Assembly: GCF_025398275.1 (NCBI RefSeq)
Contig: NZ_JAODOR010000011.1
Location: forward strand, 186,001 to 250,000
Source: Microbacterium memoriense
GTDB lineage: Bacteria; Actinomycetota; Actinomycetes; Actinomycetales; Microbacteriaceae
DNA length: 64,000 nt
Direction of reading: 5' to 3'
Notes under the pieces: model-generated
Database searches by the model: none
Told to the model about the DNA's origin: nothing
Seen by the model: only the letters and a program-made list of their open reading frames with translations
Position numbers and translations under genes: made by a program
Shown: positions 49,011 through 61,040 of the stretch, piece by piece
Layout: each line of letters begins with the position of its first letter
Position numbering within the stretch: position 1 is the stretch's first letter

Positions 49011-49787
49011 ATGTCCATGCCGATCGAGGGATATCCGCTCGCCGCCGCTGTCAGTCCGCGTCTCCAGGTGATCGAGGAGGTCGACTCGACCAACGCGAAA
49101 CTCCTGCGCGACGCCGCGGGTGATGTCCACGGGCATCCGCACCTGTCGGTGCTGCTCACCCGCGATCAGCGCGCCGGCCGCGGACGCCTCGACCGGTCGT
49201 GGACGACACCGGCGGGATCGGCGCTCGCCGTGTCGGTCGTTCTGCGGGTGAGCGCCGTCGCCCCCGCCGACCGGGGCTGGATTCCGCTTATTGCCGGCGC
49301 GGCGATGACCCGGGCGATCGCCGCGCAGCTCACGGGGCTGCAGGTCACGCTCAAATGGCCGAACGATGTGCTCGTGGAACGGCAGAAGATCTGCGGCATT
49401 CTGGCGGAGGTCTTGCCGTCCGACCCGCACGTCGTGATCGTCGGCGCCGGCGTCAACACGTCCATGGCGGCCGCGGATCTGCCCGTCACAACGGCGACCT
49501 CGTTCGCCGCGCTCGGCCGGGAGGCCGACGAGGATCGGCTGCTCGCCGACTACCTGACCTTCCTCCGGGACGACATCGCCACGCTCGCCGTGCACGGCGG
49601 CGCCGCCGTGGCGCCAACTGTCTCCGCGCTGTGCGCGACGATCGGCGCGGACGTCGCGGCATCCTTGCCGGACGGCACGGTGTTGCAGGGACAAGCTGTG
49701 CGCCTGGACGCGGAGGGGCGGATCGTCATCGCCGTTGCCGGCGTCGAGTCGGTCGTCTCCGCGGCCGACATCGTGCATCTGCGGTGA
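49011..49787 (+). CDS. birA: Biotin-[acetyl-CoA-carboxylase] ligase
   Basis: 258 aa, the monofunctional form without a DNA-binding domain. It activates biotin with ATP and attaches it to the carrier lysine of carboxylases. Motifs are [30 protein letters not shown] (biotinyl-AMP loop, here GRGRLDR) and [10 protein letters not shown] with ICGILAEV; a small C-terminal SH3-like cap follows. ATG 49011 has a TAGGGT box at 48999-49004 with a 6-nt spacer. Confidence 0.94.
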   Translation: MSMPIEGYPLAAAVSPRLQVIEEVDSTNAKLLRDAAGDVHGHPHLSVLLTRDQRAGRGRLDRSWTTPAGSALAVSVVLRVSAVAPADRGWIPLIAGAAMTRAIAAQLTGLQVTLKWPNDVLVERQKICGILAEVLPSDPHVVIVGAGVNTSMAAADLPVTTATSFAALGREADEDRLLADYLTFLRDDIATLAVHGGAAVAPTVSALCATIGADVAASLPDGTVLQGQAVRLDAEGRIVIAVAGVESVVSAADIVHLR

Positions 49788-49805
49788 TCTGCGCGCGTGA
49801 CGTGT

Positions 49806-49863
49806 ACAGGCTGAATCGTCGTTTCAGGGGTCGATCCGGCGTTTCCTGGCCGGTCGAGCCTGT
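49806..49863. terminator. Inverted repeat after birA
   Basis: ACAGGCT (49806-49812) and AGCCTGT (49857-49863) flank a 44-nt loop that contains CCGGCGTTTCCTGGCCGG. A weak terminator candidate, also just upstream of the next gene's promoter region. Confidence 0.3.
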
Positions 49864-49893
49864 AAACCGCACGCGGATCGGCACAATGAAGGG

Positions 49894-50457
49894 GTGACCC
49901 AGCCGACGGCCTACCAGGGACGCCCCGTCACGCCCGCTCCGGGCAGCGCGGCGACCGAACTGCGTGTCGCGCGCCTGCGCTCGCACGCGCGTCGCCTGGT
50001 GTGGTCCGCCCTGGTGCTCATCGGGGTGGCCGGCGTGGTCGGCTACTTCTGGCAGAACCTCCCGGCCCCGTTCGAGGACTGGATGCTTTTCGCCGCCGCT
50101 GGACTCATCGTCCTGCTGCTCGTCGTAGTGCCCTATATTCGGTGGCTGTCACACACGTACACGATCACCACGCGGCGCGTGATCGAGCGCTCGGGGCTGT
50201 TCGGTCGGCGCCGCAGCGAACTCAGCCATGCGCGCGGCTACGCGATCTCCGAGCGCCGCGGACCGCTGCAGCGGCTCTGGGGCGCGGGAACGCTGACCCT
50301 CACGGGCGCGGACCGCACCCTCCGACTCGCGAACGTGCCCTCCGTGCGCCTGGTCCACGAGACGCTCGCCGACCAGGTCGAGGTGAGCCAGATCCTCGCG
50401 CACCGCGATTCGCACAGCATCCCGATCATGCCCGGCGATCCGCCGCCGCTGCCCTGA
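49894..50457 (+). CDS. PH-domain (bPH2/DUF304) membrane protein
   Basis: 187 aa. Two hydrophobic helices (LVWSALVLIGVAGVVGYFW; MLFAAAGLIVLLLVVVPYI) precede a bacterial PH domain with the YTITTRRVIERSGLFGRRR strand pair and LTLTGADRTLRLANVPSV. The family is common in actinobacteria, of unknown role, perhaps membrane-protein assembly. GTG 49894 has CACAAT 6 nt upstream, a weak leaderless box. The C-terminus is proline-rich. It precedes purK by 41 nt. Confidence 0.82.
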   Translation: MTQPTAYQGRPVTPAPGSAATELRVARLRSHARRLVWSALVLIGVAGVVGYFWQNLPAPFEDWMLFAAAGLIVLLLVVVPYIRWLSHTYTITTRRVIERSGLFGRRRSELSHARGYAISERRGPLQRLWGAGTLTLTGADRTLRLANVPSVRLVHETLADQVEVSQILAHRDSHSIPIMPGDPPPLP

Positions 50458-50498
50458 CCGTCGCCGCGCACCCCTCGCAGACCTGGGAAGATGGCTGC

Positions 50499-51617
50499 AT
50501 GGCACTGACTCTCGGAATCGTCGGCGGCGGACAACTGGCTCGCATGATGATCGCACCGGCGGTCGAACTCGGTGTCGATGTGCGCGTGCTCACGGAAGAG
50601 CCCGGGATGGCGGCCCAGATCGCGGCGACGGCAACCGGCGACTACCGCGATCTCGACACCGTCCGCGCGTTCGCGCGCGGGGTCGACGTCATCACGTTCG
50701 ACCACGAGCACGTGCCTCAGGATGTGCTGCGCGCTCTCGTCGCCGAGGGGATTGCCGTCCATCCCGGGCCCGATGCTCTCCAATACGCGCAGGACAAGCT
50801 CGTCATGCGGGCCCGGCTCTCCGAGCTCGGCATGCCGCAGCCGGACTGGGCAGAGGTCACGGATGCCGCGGACCTCGACGCGTTCCTCGCCTCTCATGGC
50901 GGTCGCGCCGTGATCAAGACTCCGCGCGGTGGCTACGACGGCAAGGGCGTGAGGGTGGTGTCCGACGCGGCGGAGGCCGCAGATTGGCTGTCAGACGGCA
51001 CACCGCTGCTGGTCGAGGAGCTCGTGGACTTCACGCGCGAGCTCGCCCAGCAGGTCGCGCGACGCCCGTCCGGCCAGATCGTCACCTATCCCGTCGTGGA
51101 GACCGTGCAGCGGGGAGGGGTCTGCGCCGAAGTGATCGCCCCCGCACCGCACGCGACCGGGCGTCTCGCCGAGGTCGCCGCGCAGATCGGAGAAGCCATC
51201 GCCGAGGGACTCGGCGTCACCGGCATGCTCGCCGTGGAACTGTTCGAGACGGCGGACGAACGCATCCTCGTGAACGAGCTCGCGATGCGCCCGCACAACT
51301 CCGGCCACTGGGGCCAGGATGGTGCGATCACCGGGCAGTTCGAGCAGCACGTTCGCGCTGTGCTCGACCTGCCGCTCGGAGACCCCGGCATCCTGCAGCC
51401 GTGGTCGGTCATGGTGAACATCCTGGGCGGACCCGCGACGGATTCACTCGAGGACCGTCTGCCGGCCGCGCTCGCCGCGCATCCCGCGGTCAAGGTCCAC
51501 ACATACGGCAAGGCGCCGCGTCCCGGCCGGAAGGTCGGTCACGTGAACGCCGTCGGTGATGATCTGGATGCCGTGGTTTATGAAGCCCGGTCGGCGGCGG
51601 CCTTCTTCGGAGACTGA
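50499..51617 (+). CDS. purK: 5-(carboxyamino)imidazole ribonucleotide synthase
   Basis: 372 aa. An ATP-grasp enzyme that adds bicarbonate to AIR in purine synthesis. N-terminal [19 protein letters not shown]-grasp [16 protein letters not shown], and C-terminal [20 protein letters not shown] are diagnostic. ATG 50499 is selected; another ATG 7 nt earlier is out of frame. purE follows 62 nt later with its own -10 box. Confidence 0.95.
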   Translation: MALTLGIVGGGQLARMMIAPAVELGVDVRVLTEEPGMAAQIAATATGDYRDLDTVRAFARGVDVITFDHEHVPQDVLRALVAEGIAVHPGPDALQYAQDKLVMRARLSELGMPQPDWAEVTDAADLDAFLASHGGRAVIKTPRGGYDGKGVRVVSDAAEAADWLSDGTPLLVEELVDFTRELAQQVARRPSGQIVTYPVVETVQRGGVCAEVIAPAPHATGRLAEVAAQIGEAIAEGLGVTGMLAVELFETADERILVNELAMRPHNSGHWGQDGAITGQFEQHVRAVLDLPLGDPGILQPWSVMVNILGGPATDSLEDRLPAALAAHPAVKVHTYGKAPRPGRKVGHVNAVGDDLDAVVYEARSAAAFFGD

Positions 51618-51679
51618 CGCGCGGCCAGGGCTGCGTGGCGCTCCGGGATTCTTCCAGCCGAGCCGCCTACCCTGGACGG

Positions 51680-52195
51680 GTGACCCGCGCCCTGCATTCC
51701 TCAGACTCTCCTCTCGTCGGCGTCGTCATGGGCTCCGACTCGGACTGGCGGATCATGAGCGACGCCTCGCAGGCGCTGACCGAGTTCGGTGTCCCGCACG
51801 AGGTCGAGGTCGTCTCGGCGCACCGCACGCCCGACAAGCTGGTGAGCTACGGGCGCGAGGCCCGGTCGCGAGGACTCAAGGTCATCATTGCGGGCGCCGG
51901 GGGAGCAGCGCACCTGCCGGGGATGCTGGCCTCGCTGACAGCTTTGCCGGTGATCGGTGTGCCCGTCCAACTTGCGACGCTCGACGGCATGGATTCGCTC
52001 CTCAGCATCGTGCAGATGCCCGCCGGCATCCCGGTGGCGACGGTGTCGATCAACGGCGCGAAGAATGCCGGCCTGCTCGCGGCGCGCATCCTCGCCGCGG
52101 GCGATGACGACCTCGCGGACCGCGTCGAGGAGTACGCGCGCACGCTCCAGGCGCAGGTCGAAGAGAAGAACCGTCGGCTGAAGGACTCCCTGTGA
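51680..52195 (+). CDS. purE: N5-CAIR mutase
   Basis: 171 aa. It rearranges N5-CAIR to CAIR, the step after PurK. The signature [16 protein letters not shown] is followed by [18 protein letters not shown] (catalytic His) and [21 protein letters not shown] 51680 has TACCCT at 51668-51673 and a 6-nt spacer (leaderless). The 3' end overlaps the LCP gene by GTGA, so wall assembly and purine genes share a transcript. Confidence 0.95.
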   Translation: MTRALHSSDSPLVGVVMGSDSDWRIMSDASQALTEFGVPHEVEVVSAHRTPDKLVSYGREARSRGLKVIIAGAGGAAHLPGMLASLTALPVIGVPVQLATLDGMDSLLSIVQMPAGIPVATVSINGAKNAGLLAARILAAGDDDLADRVEEYARTLQAQVEEKNRRLKDSL

Positions 52196-53643
52196 CGTTG
52201 GCACCCCCGCGGCCGGGAGCGCGGCCGTCGCCGCTCATCGAGACGCAGCCGATGCGGCGTCCGGACGCATCCTCTCCCTCCGTCATGACGCGCCGGGCCT
52301 GGTGGCTCGTTGGGCTCAACTTCCTCATCCCCGGGTCGGCGCAGATCCTCGCCGGCTCACGACGACTGGGGCGCATCGGCCTCACGGCGACGCTCGTGAT
52401 GTGGACGATCGCGCTGCTTGCACTGCTGACCTCCCGCCTCTGGCCGACGTTGTTCTATTCGCTCGCCAACGGTGCGGCGCTCCTCGTGGTGCAGGTCGTT
52501 CTGCTCGCTTACGCCGCGCTCTGGCTCGTCCTGACGACCGACACGTTGAGGCTTGTCCGCTTCGTCAAAGTCGGCGGCTGGTCGAAGGCCGGTGCGGCCG
52601 TGGTCGCGATCGTCGGCCTCGTGCTCTCCAGCGGTGGCGCGGTCTACGCGGCGCAGTCACTCATCGGGCCGGCGCGCGAGGCGCTCGCCACGATCTTCGG
52701 CAACAGCGGCCCGTCCGTGCCGCCGTCCGACGGCTACTACAACATCCTGCTGCTGGGCGCCGACAGCGGCCTCGGCCGTGACTCCATGCGTTTCGACAGC
52801 ATCTCGGTTGTCTCCGTCAATGCCGACACGGGCGCCGTGACGATCACCGGCATCCCGCGCGACCTGCAGAACGCCCCGTTCGCGGCCGGGCCGATGCAGG
52901 AGCTCTACCCGAATGGGTTCGAGGGTCACGTGTCGCAGACGTGCGGCTGGGCCGCCGGCATGAACCAGCTGACGAACGCGGTCGAGGTCTGCCAACCCGA
53001 TCGTGGCGCGAGCATCTATCCGGATGCCGCCGATCAGGGCTCCTCGCCCGCGATCGAGGCCACGAAGGATGCCGCATCCGGCGTCCTCGGTATCGAGATC
53101 CCCTATTACGTCTTCGTCGATATGAAGGGCTTCGCCGATATCGTCGACGCGCTCGGCGGCGTCGACATCACCGTCCTCGAGCGCCTGCCCATGGGCGGCG
53201 GACCCGCGTACGAAGGCCAGTCGGTCGACGAGTGGGCGACCGGCTGGATCGAAGCCGGCCCGCAGCACATGGATGGCGACACCGCGCAGTGGTACGCGCG
53301 CTCTCGCTACACGACGAGCGACTGGGACCGGATGCGTCGCCAGCGCGAACTGCAGCAGGCGATTCTCGCGCAGGCGACTCCCGCGAACGTGCTCTTGCGC
53401 TTCCAAGAGGTGGCGGCGGCGGGGGAGGACCTCGTCCAAACCGACATCCCGGAGTCGCTCCTGCCGTTCCTCACGGGGCTGGCGGTGAAGGCGAAGGAGC
53501 AGCCGGTGACGACGATCGAGCTGACTCCCGAGGGTGCCGGCATCGATCCGGAAGCACCGACCGCCGACGACTGGGCTCTCATCCGAGAGCTGATCCAGAC
53601 GACGCTCCACCCACCCACCGCGACGCCCTCACCGGAGGGATGA
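52192..53643 (+). CDS. LCP-family (LytR-CpsA-Psr) glycopolymer transferase
   Basis: 483 aa. It transfers lipid-linked wall polymers to peptidoglycan outside the membrane. Four hydrophobic segments precede the domain ([77 protein letters not shown]), more than the single helix of LytR. The LCP domain (about 180-400) has [26 protein letters not shown] and [15 protein letters not shown], with Arg residues of the phosphate site. GTG 52192 overlaps purE. Its neighbour is a glycosyltransferase, in keeping with envelope glycan work. Confidence 0.9.
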   Translation: MTLAPPRPGARPSPLIETQPMRRPDASSPSVMTRRAWWLVGLNFLIPGSAQILAGSRRLGRIGLTATLVMWTIALLALLTSRLWPTLFYSLANGAALLVVQVVLLAYAALWLVLTTDTLRLVRFVKVGGWSKAGAAVVAIVGLVLSSGGAVYAAQSLIGPAREALATIFGNSGPSVPPSDGYYNILLLGADSGLGRDSMRFDSISVVSVNADTGAVTITGIPRDLQNAPFAAGPMQELYPNGFEGHVSQTCGWAAGMNQLTNAVEVCQPDRGASIYPDAADQGSSPAIEATKDAASGVLGIEIPYYVFVDMKGFADIVDALGGVDITVLERLPMGGGPAYEGQSVDEWATGWIEAGPQHMDGDTAQWYARSRYTTSDWDRMRRQRELQQAILAQATPANVLLRFQEVAAAGEDLVQTDIPESLLPFLTGLAVKAKEQPVTTIELTPEGAGIDPEAPTADDWALIRELIQTTLHPPTATPSPEG

Positions 53644-53646
53644 GAG

Positions 53647-54759
53647 ATGACCGCGACGCTGCACGTCGTGCTCGATCAGCTCGTTGCGCCGACGGATGCC
53701 GACCTGGCCGCCGCTTCGCGCGAGCTCGCCCGTGAGCTTGTGCGCACGGCGCCGAAGGGGTGTGAGGTCGCCGCGGCCGTACCCGCCGGACCGGATGCCG
53801 CCGCCACCCTCGAGCGCGAGGTGCCCGGCCTTGCCGGCATCACCCGCATGGCGTTGCCGCGGCGCGAGCTCGCCGCCGCGTGGCAGTTGGGTGTGCCGTC
53901 GGGAGCGCCCCGCGGCATGCTCCACTCGCCGACGATTCTCGCGCCGCTCGTCAAGCACGATCGTGTCCACGATCACGATCAGACCGTGGTCACCCTGTGG
54001 GATCTCGCCGCGTGGGAGCATCCCGAGGAGCTACCGAAAATGGCGGTCGCGTGGCATCGGAGCATGCTCAAGCGCGCTGTCAAGCATGCGGATGCCGTGG
54101 TCGTCCCGACGCACGCACTCGCCGATCGCCTCGCGGAGATCGCGCGGCTGGGCGAGCGCATCCGCGTGATTCCGGGGGCGGCGCCCCTGGGGTTCGCCGT
54201 GCCGACCGACGAGGTCGGACGCCGGCGCGCCCTGGATGTGCCGAGCGGATGCTTGGTGGTCTCCGGTGGGTCCGCCCCGTCCGCGCGACTGGATGTGGCC
54301 TTTGCCGCGATCGCCGAGGCCGGTTCTGATCTTCCTGTGGTCGTGCTCGATACCCTGGACGGTGACGACGAGGCGGTCCTGTCGATGGCTCATGTGGCGG
54401 GCCTGGAACCGGGTCGGGTCTCCGTGCGAGGTGCGATGGATGCCGCCGATCGGGCAGCCATCCTGGCGGATGCCGTCGCGCTCCTCGCGCCACGGACCGA
54501 CAGCGCCTACCCGTGGCGCGTGATCGAGGCGCTGGCTCTCGGGGTGCCGATCGTCGCGACCGACAGCGCTGTCCACAGCGAGATCATCCTCGACGGCGGT
54601 CTGCTCACCGACGAGGACGGTCTGAGCGCGGCCCTGGCGACGGCGCTCGCCTCGAGCGACGCCGTCGAGCGCCTCGCGGTTCTCTCGGGGGATCGCGGTC
54701 GTGCCTTCTCCTGGACCGGCGCGGCCGAGCGCGTGTGGCAGCTGCACGCCGACCTCTGA
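53647..54759 (+). CDS. Glycosyltransferase (GT4-like, GT-B fold)
   Basis: 370 aa. The N-half has LHSPTILAPLVKHD and a DQTVVTLWDLAAWEHPEELP segment typical of mannosyltransferase-type GT4 proteins (HD-loop). KHADAVVVPTHALADRLAEI and the C-half VVVLDTLDGDDEAVLSMA and EALALGVPIVATDSAVHSEI give the EX7E-like donor site with a late Glu. Donor probably GDP-mannose or dTDP-rhamnose (inference). ATG 53647 is 3 nt after the LCP stop, so the two are co-transcribed. Confidence 0.85.
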   Translation: MTATLHVVLDQLVAPTDADLAAASRELARELVRTAPKGCEVAAAVPAGPDAAATLEREVPGLAGITRMALPRRELAAAWQLGVPSGAPRGMLHSPTILAPLVKHDRVHDHDQTVVTLWDLAAWEHPEELPKMAVAWHRSMLKRAVKHADAVVVPTHALADRLAEIARLGERIRVIPGAAPLGFAVPTDEVGRRRALDVPSGCLVVSGGSAPSARLDVAFAAIAEAGSDLPVVVLDTLDGDDEAVLSMAHVAGLEPGRVSVRGAMDAADRAAILADAVALLAPRTDSAYPWRVIEALALGVPIVATDSAVHSEIILDGGLLTDEDGLSAALATALASSDAVERLAVLSGDRGRAFSWTGAAERVWQLHADL

Positions 54760-54839
54760 GGATGCTTTGAGCGGCGTGTCTCGGGCGTGTCGTTCGATCT
54801 TTGGTGGTATCAGGCGTTGACTTCAGTAACAATGGTCAC

Positions 54840-57230
54840 ATGATCCCCCGAATCATCGCTCGTTCTTCCGGCCGCGCCCGGCCGGTGTCCCGCCTCGCTG
54901 GCACGGTGATCGCGGTGATCGCGCTCGTCGGGTCGCTGGCCATTGCGACCCCGGCGGCCGCGGCGGTGGCCGTCGAGCAGAACGCCCAGCAGGCGTCGCA
55001 GATCGTCGATGCGGGCATAGTGAAAGCGGCCCCGGTCGTCGGCTTCAACGCGGAGAACATCATCTCCGACGCGCTGTTCTACGACAACACTGCGATGACT
55101 GCCGCCGAGATCCAGGCCTTCCTCGACGCCAGGATCGGGACCTGCAACAACGGCAAGTGCCTGAACGTGCTGAACGCGGGGATCTCGTCGCGCGGTGAAG
55201 TGCGGTCGCAATCGACAGGCAACCTCATCTGCTCGGCGATCCAGGGCGGCACCATGAAGGTGTCCGAACTGATTTACCGTGTGCAAGTGGCCTGTGGGAT
55301 CTCGGCGAAGGTCATCCTCGTCACACTGCAGAAGGAGCAGGGGCTCACGACGAGCAAGGCTCCGTCGGACTGGAACCTCTCGGCCGCGATGGGAGCATCC
55401 TGCCCCGACACCGCGCCGTGCGACCCGGCGTTCGCCGGGGTGGGGCCGCAGATCCTCAAGGGCACCCAGCAGCTCATGACGTACAAGGCCGCGAATTTCG
55501 CGAAGCAGCCAGGCCGCAACTACGTCGCCTACAGTCCGAACGCCTCGTGCGGCGGGACGACTCTGAATATCCAGAACTATGCGACGGCCGCTCTGTACAA
55601 CTACACGCCCTATCAGCCGAATGGCGCGGCTCTCGCAGCTGGCTTCGGTTTGGGGGACGGATGCTCGGCCTACGGCAACCGGAACTTCTACAACTACTAC
55701 ACGCAGTGGTTCGGTGGCGTCACGATCGTCGACGGCGGTGTCTATAGCGTAGGACCGGACATCTTCCTGGTTGCCGAGGGTAAGAGGTTCCACGTCACGG
55801 CGGCGGACTGGCCCGCCTACCAGGCGGCGTTCGGATCACCGACGTCCGTACAGTCGTCTCTTCTTCTGTCGAGTACGGCGGATGGAGGCACGGCGACTCG
55901 GTACTTGCGCGACAGCACGACATTCACCGTTGCCTACCTCGACGGCGGAACGACACATCGATTTGCGACGTGCGACATGGTGCGTGCTTGGGGTGGTGAC
56001 TGCGCGAGCACATTGACCGGGGTCAGCACGCGCGTATTCTCGAAGCTCGGCGCGGGCTCGGCTATGACGATGTTCGCGCGGGTCGCCGCGGGTGGGCGTG
56101 TTCACGAAATGTCGAGCGCGTCGCTCGTGCCGTACCTGGACACGACCGCACTGGCGGCCTACGCGAAGCCGACAGCACCGTACGCGGCAGTACTGAGCCC
56201 TGCGGCTCTTGCGAATTACAGGATCGACCCGCTGCGAACGGGGCCCGGCAGACTGGTTCAGGTCCGAGGCGATGATCGTGTCTGGCTTCCGGTGGACGGC
56301 GGAGCCGTGCTCCACGTTCCGTCGTTCGGGGTCACGGATGATCTGGGAATCGCTCGCTCGGTCGCGACGATCACGGCGTCCGATCTGAAGTCGTGGGCGC
56401 AGGCGGGGACGCTGTCGCCGGTGGTTTCGTGTGCGGGGAAGGCTTACCTCGCGGCGTCTGGAAGCTTGTATGCGCTGTCTGATGCGTCGGGCCTGTCGGC
56501 TTCGCCTACGGGGGCGGCGGTCTGTGGCGTGCTGAAGGTGTCGAAGGATGCGGCGGCGTCGGCGTTCGTGCAGGTCTCTGGGCGCGATGAGGTCTACGCG
56601 TTGCAGGCGGGCGTGATGCGTCATGTGACGTCGCCCTCGAAGCTGGTTGAGCTGGCAGGAAAGTCGCCGCGGGTGTTGAAGGTGACGGCGGGGACTCTGG
56701 CGCGGTTCACCGTGGGGCCGGCACTGCTGTCGGTGACTCCCGGTCAGCTTGTTCGTGCGGCGGGTGATTCCCGAGTGTGGTTGCCGGTGGACGGCGGGAA
56801 GCTGTTGTATGTCCCGTCGTTCGGAGTGACGGATGACCTCGGCTTGTCCTCTGCAGTGGCGGAGGTCTCCTCGTCCGCACTGTCATCGTGGGCGCAGGCG
56901 GGGACGCTGTCACCCGTGGTCAGCTGTGGGGGCACGGTGTATCTGGCTGCATCCGGGGTGCTGTACGCGCTGTCCGATGCGTCAGGAACGCCCACCTCAC
57001 CCATCGGCAAGACGGTGTGTGACCGACTTACCGGCTCCACCGATGCTGCGGGTACGGCATTCCTGCAAGTGCCGGGACGGAGCGAGGTGTACCTGCTGCA
57101 GGCGGGCACCGTGCGACACGTGAAGTCGATGACGAAGCTGATCGATCTCGCCGGAACCACGTCTCCTCGCGTGTTGCAGGTCACCGCGGGCACGCTGGCG
57201 CGCTTCGGATCGGGATCCGCCATCGGATAG
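54840..57230 (+). CDS. Large secreted surface protein with duplicated C-terminal modules
   Basis: 796 aa. The signal peptide (about 1-42) ends in ATPAAAA. Residues about 50-295 form a domain common in actinobacterial secreted proteins, sometimes labelled hemagglutinin, with VILVTLQKEQGLTTSKAPS, YNYTPYQPNGAALAAGFGLG and CSAYGNRNFYNYYTQWFGG; its eight or so cysteines suggest disulfides. Residues about 300-470 hold diverged repeats (DIFLVAEGKRFHVT). Two near-identical modules follow at 472-623 and 637-789, both with RVWLPVDGG, SFGVTDDLG, SWAQAGTLSPVVSC and YALSDASG. No sortase motif is seen. Function unknown: wall binding or adhesion is a guess. Codon use in the repeats is less GC-biased than upstream. 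Confidence 0.8.
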   Translation: MIPRIIARSSGRARPVSRLAGTVIAVIALVGSLAIATPAAAAVAVEQNAQQASQIVDAGIVKAAPVVGFNAENIISDALFYDNTAMTAAEIQAFLDARIGTCNNGKCLNVLNAGISSRGEVRSQSTGNLICSAIQGGTMKVSELIYRVQVACGISAKVILVTLQKEQGLTTSKAPSDWNLSAAMGASCPDTAPCDPAFAGVGPQILKGTQQLMTYKAANFAKQPGRNYVAYSPNASCGGTTLNIQNYATAALYNYTPYQPNGAALAAGFGLGDGCSAYGNRNFYNYYTQWFGGVTIVDGGVYSVGPDIFLVAEGKRFHVTAADWPAYQAAFGSPTSVQSSLLLSSTADGGTATRYLRDSTTFTVAYLDGGTTHRFATCDMVRAWGGDCASTLTGVSTRVFSKLGAGSAMTMFARVAAGGRVHEMSSASLVPYLDTTALAAYAKPTAPYAAVLSPAALANYRIDPLRTGPGRLVQVRGDDRVWLPVDGGAVLHVPSFGVTDDLGIARSVATITASDLKSWAQAGTLSPVVSCAGKAYLAASGSLYALSDASGLSASPTGAAVCGVLKVSKDAAASAFVQVSGRDEVYALQAGVMRHVTSPSKLVELAGKSPRVLKVTAGTLARFTVGPALLSVTPGQLVRAAGDSRVWLPVDGGKLLYVPSFGVTDDLGLSSAVAEVSSSALSSWAQAGTLSPVVSCGGTVYLAASGVLYALSDASGTPTSPIGKTVCDRLTGSTDAAGTAFLQVPGRSEVYLLQAGTVRHVKSMTKLIDLAGTTSPRVLQVTAGTLARFGSGSAIG

Positions 57231-57259
57231 ACGAGCCGCTTTGCGTTGCCGTGCGTCGT

Positions 57260-59682
<2,423 letters not shown>

Positions 59683-59710
59683 TTAGCCGGTTCGGTCCCG
59701 GGGCCCGTGA

Positions 59711-60865
59711 CTAGCTGTGAATCGCCTTGCTCAGACGCAGTGCCCCCCGCACGAGTCGACTGCGTTTTGCCCATGCAACCTCTTCGAGGGTCGCATCCAA
59801 CTCGTCTCGGAGTGCGCTCGTCGCTTTCTGGGACTCGCTGATTTCGTCACGAAGGCGTTCTACGAGGGCGTCGAGCTCCCTGACATGGCGACGTTCGAAG
59901 TCGAGGTCGTCGGATGCGCGACGATGTTCCTGTTCCAGAGTGTTGAGACGCAGCTCCACCCCCACGAGCGCAGACATGATCTCGCGGTCCGCGGCCTCGA
60001 CGGCCTCGTCCAACGGCTCGTCAGGAGTGGGGGATCGGAGACTGTGCGCGAGTCGGCGATCTTCGACGAACCATCCGTGCGCGATGCCGTCGGCGAGCTC
60101 TGTTCTCGACGGATGCCGAGCCACATAGGAGGGGCGGAGCACGCCGTCCTGGGCCCGGCGCCAGTCACGCATGCCGTGGTGATTCGCGCTCGGTCGTAAG
60201 TCTGGTGATGCCGCGTAAGCGCGCCCGGCATTTTCGACCTTGCGCGCGAACTGTGACCAGGATCGCCACGGAAAGTGGTAGACCTGCAGGCCACGTTGCG
60301 GGTCGAGTGGTGCCGATTCGGCGACGTTGACGAAGTGGTTGCCTTGTGCCACCTCGACGTCGTGGCGGGCGACGAAGGCCACGTCGGGTGTCGAGTGGGC
60401 GTGGATTCCCAGTGCCGCCATCACCTCATCCGGTCGCTCATCGCGGTAGACCAGTCGGCCCAAACCTGTGCCTGCCAGAGCCGGCGGACCGGTCATATCG
60501 ATCACGGGTACGGGGAACGCGCCCACCGCAGGATCAATCAAGCTGAGTTCTTCGGCGACCGTCAGTGCGGGGTCTTTCGCGACCCAGAACTCGTCGGCAT
60601 CGGCGTTGAGGACCCAGGTGGCTCCACGTGCCGCTGCCTCTCGCGACATCCGTGTCACCACCTCATGCTGCTGCTTGAGATGGCGCGGATCGTGGGCCAC
60701 CTCGATGAGTCCACGCGCTTCGAACGATTGGAGGATCTCGACAGTTCCATCGACCGAGCCATTGTCCGTCACCAGGAACAGATCGATTCCCTGTGCGAGG
60801 TGATGTTCGATCATGGCACCGACGACGTCCGCTTCATCGCGGACCATCATCGTCATTGCGATCAT
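59711..60865 (-). CDS. Glycosyltransferase family 2-like protein with C-terminal coiled coil
   Basis: 384 aa. The N-terminal 200 residues match the short GT2 type (Glyco_tranf_2_4): TMMVRDEADVVGAMIEHHLA, LVTDNGSVDGTVEILQ, and the metal site VLNADADEFWV. The last 110 residues (EHRRASDDLDFERRHVRELD and following) form a charged coiled coil ending in a basic segment (AKRSRLVRGALRLSKAI), perhaps for membrane or partner contact. Start ATG 60865; ATG 60856 is possible, and neither has a strong ribosome site. Donor and acceptor unknown. Upstream of rmlB on the same strand. Confidence 0.83.
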   Translation of the reverse strand: MIAMTMMVRDEADVVGAMIEHHLAQGIDLFLVTDNGSVDGTVEILQSFEARGLIEVAHDPRHLKQQHEVVTRMSREAAARGATWVLNADADEFWVAKDPALTVAEELSLIDPAVGAFPVPVIDMTGPPALAGTGLGRLVYRDERPDEVMAALGIHAHSTPDVAFVARHDVEVAQGNHFVNVAESAPLDPQRGLQVYHFPWRSWSQFARKVENAGRAYAASPDLRPSANHHGMRDWRRAQDGVLRPSYVARHPSRTELADGIAHGWFVEDRRLAHSLRSPTPDEPLDEAVEAADREIMSALVGVELRLNTLEQEHRRASDDLDFERRHVRELDALVERLRDEISESQKATSALRDELDATLEEVAWAKRSRLVRGALRLSKAIHS

Positions 60866-61040
60866 GTCGGGCTTTCGTTATCAGGCACTTGATGTCTGTC
60901 TCACCGAGACGGGTGGGCCGGCATCATGGCGGGTAGACGCTTCAGATCACCCTATCGGCTGCGGCGCTAGTCCTACGGTCCGCGACGACCGCAGGAGCTA
61001 GGCTTGACCCTCTGATATCGACCGCGAGGGAAGGGCTTCG

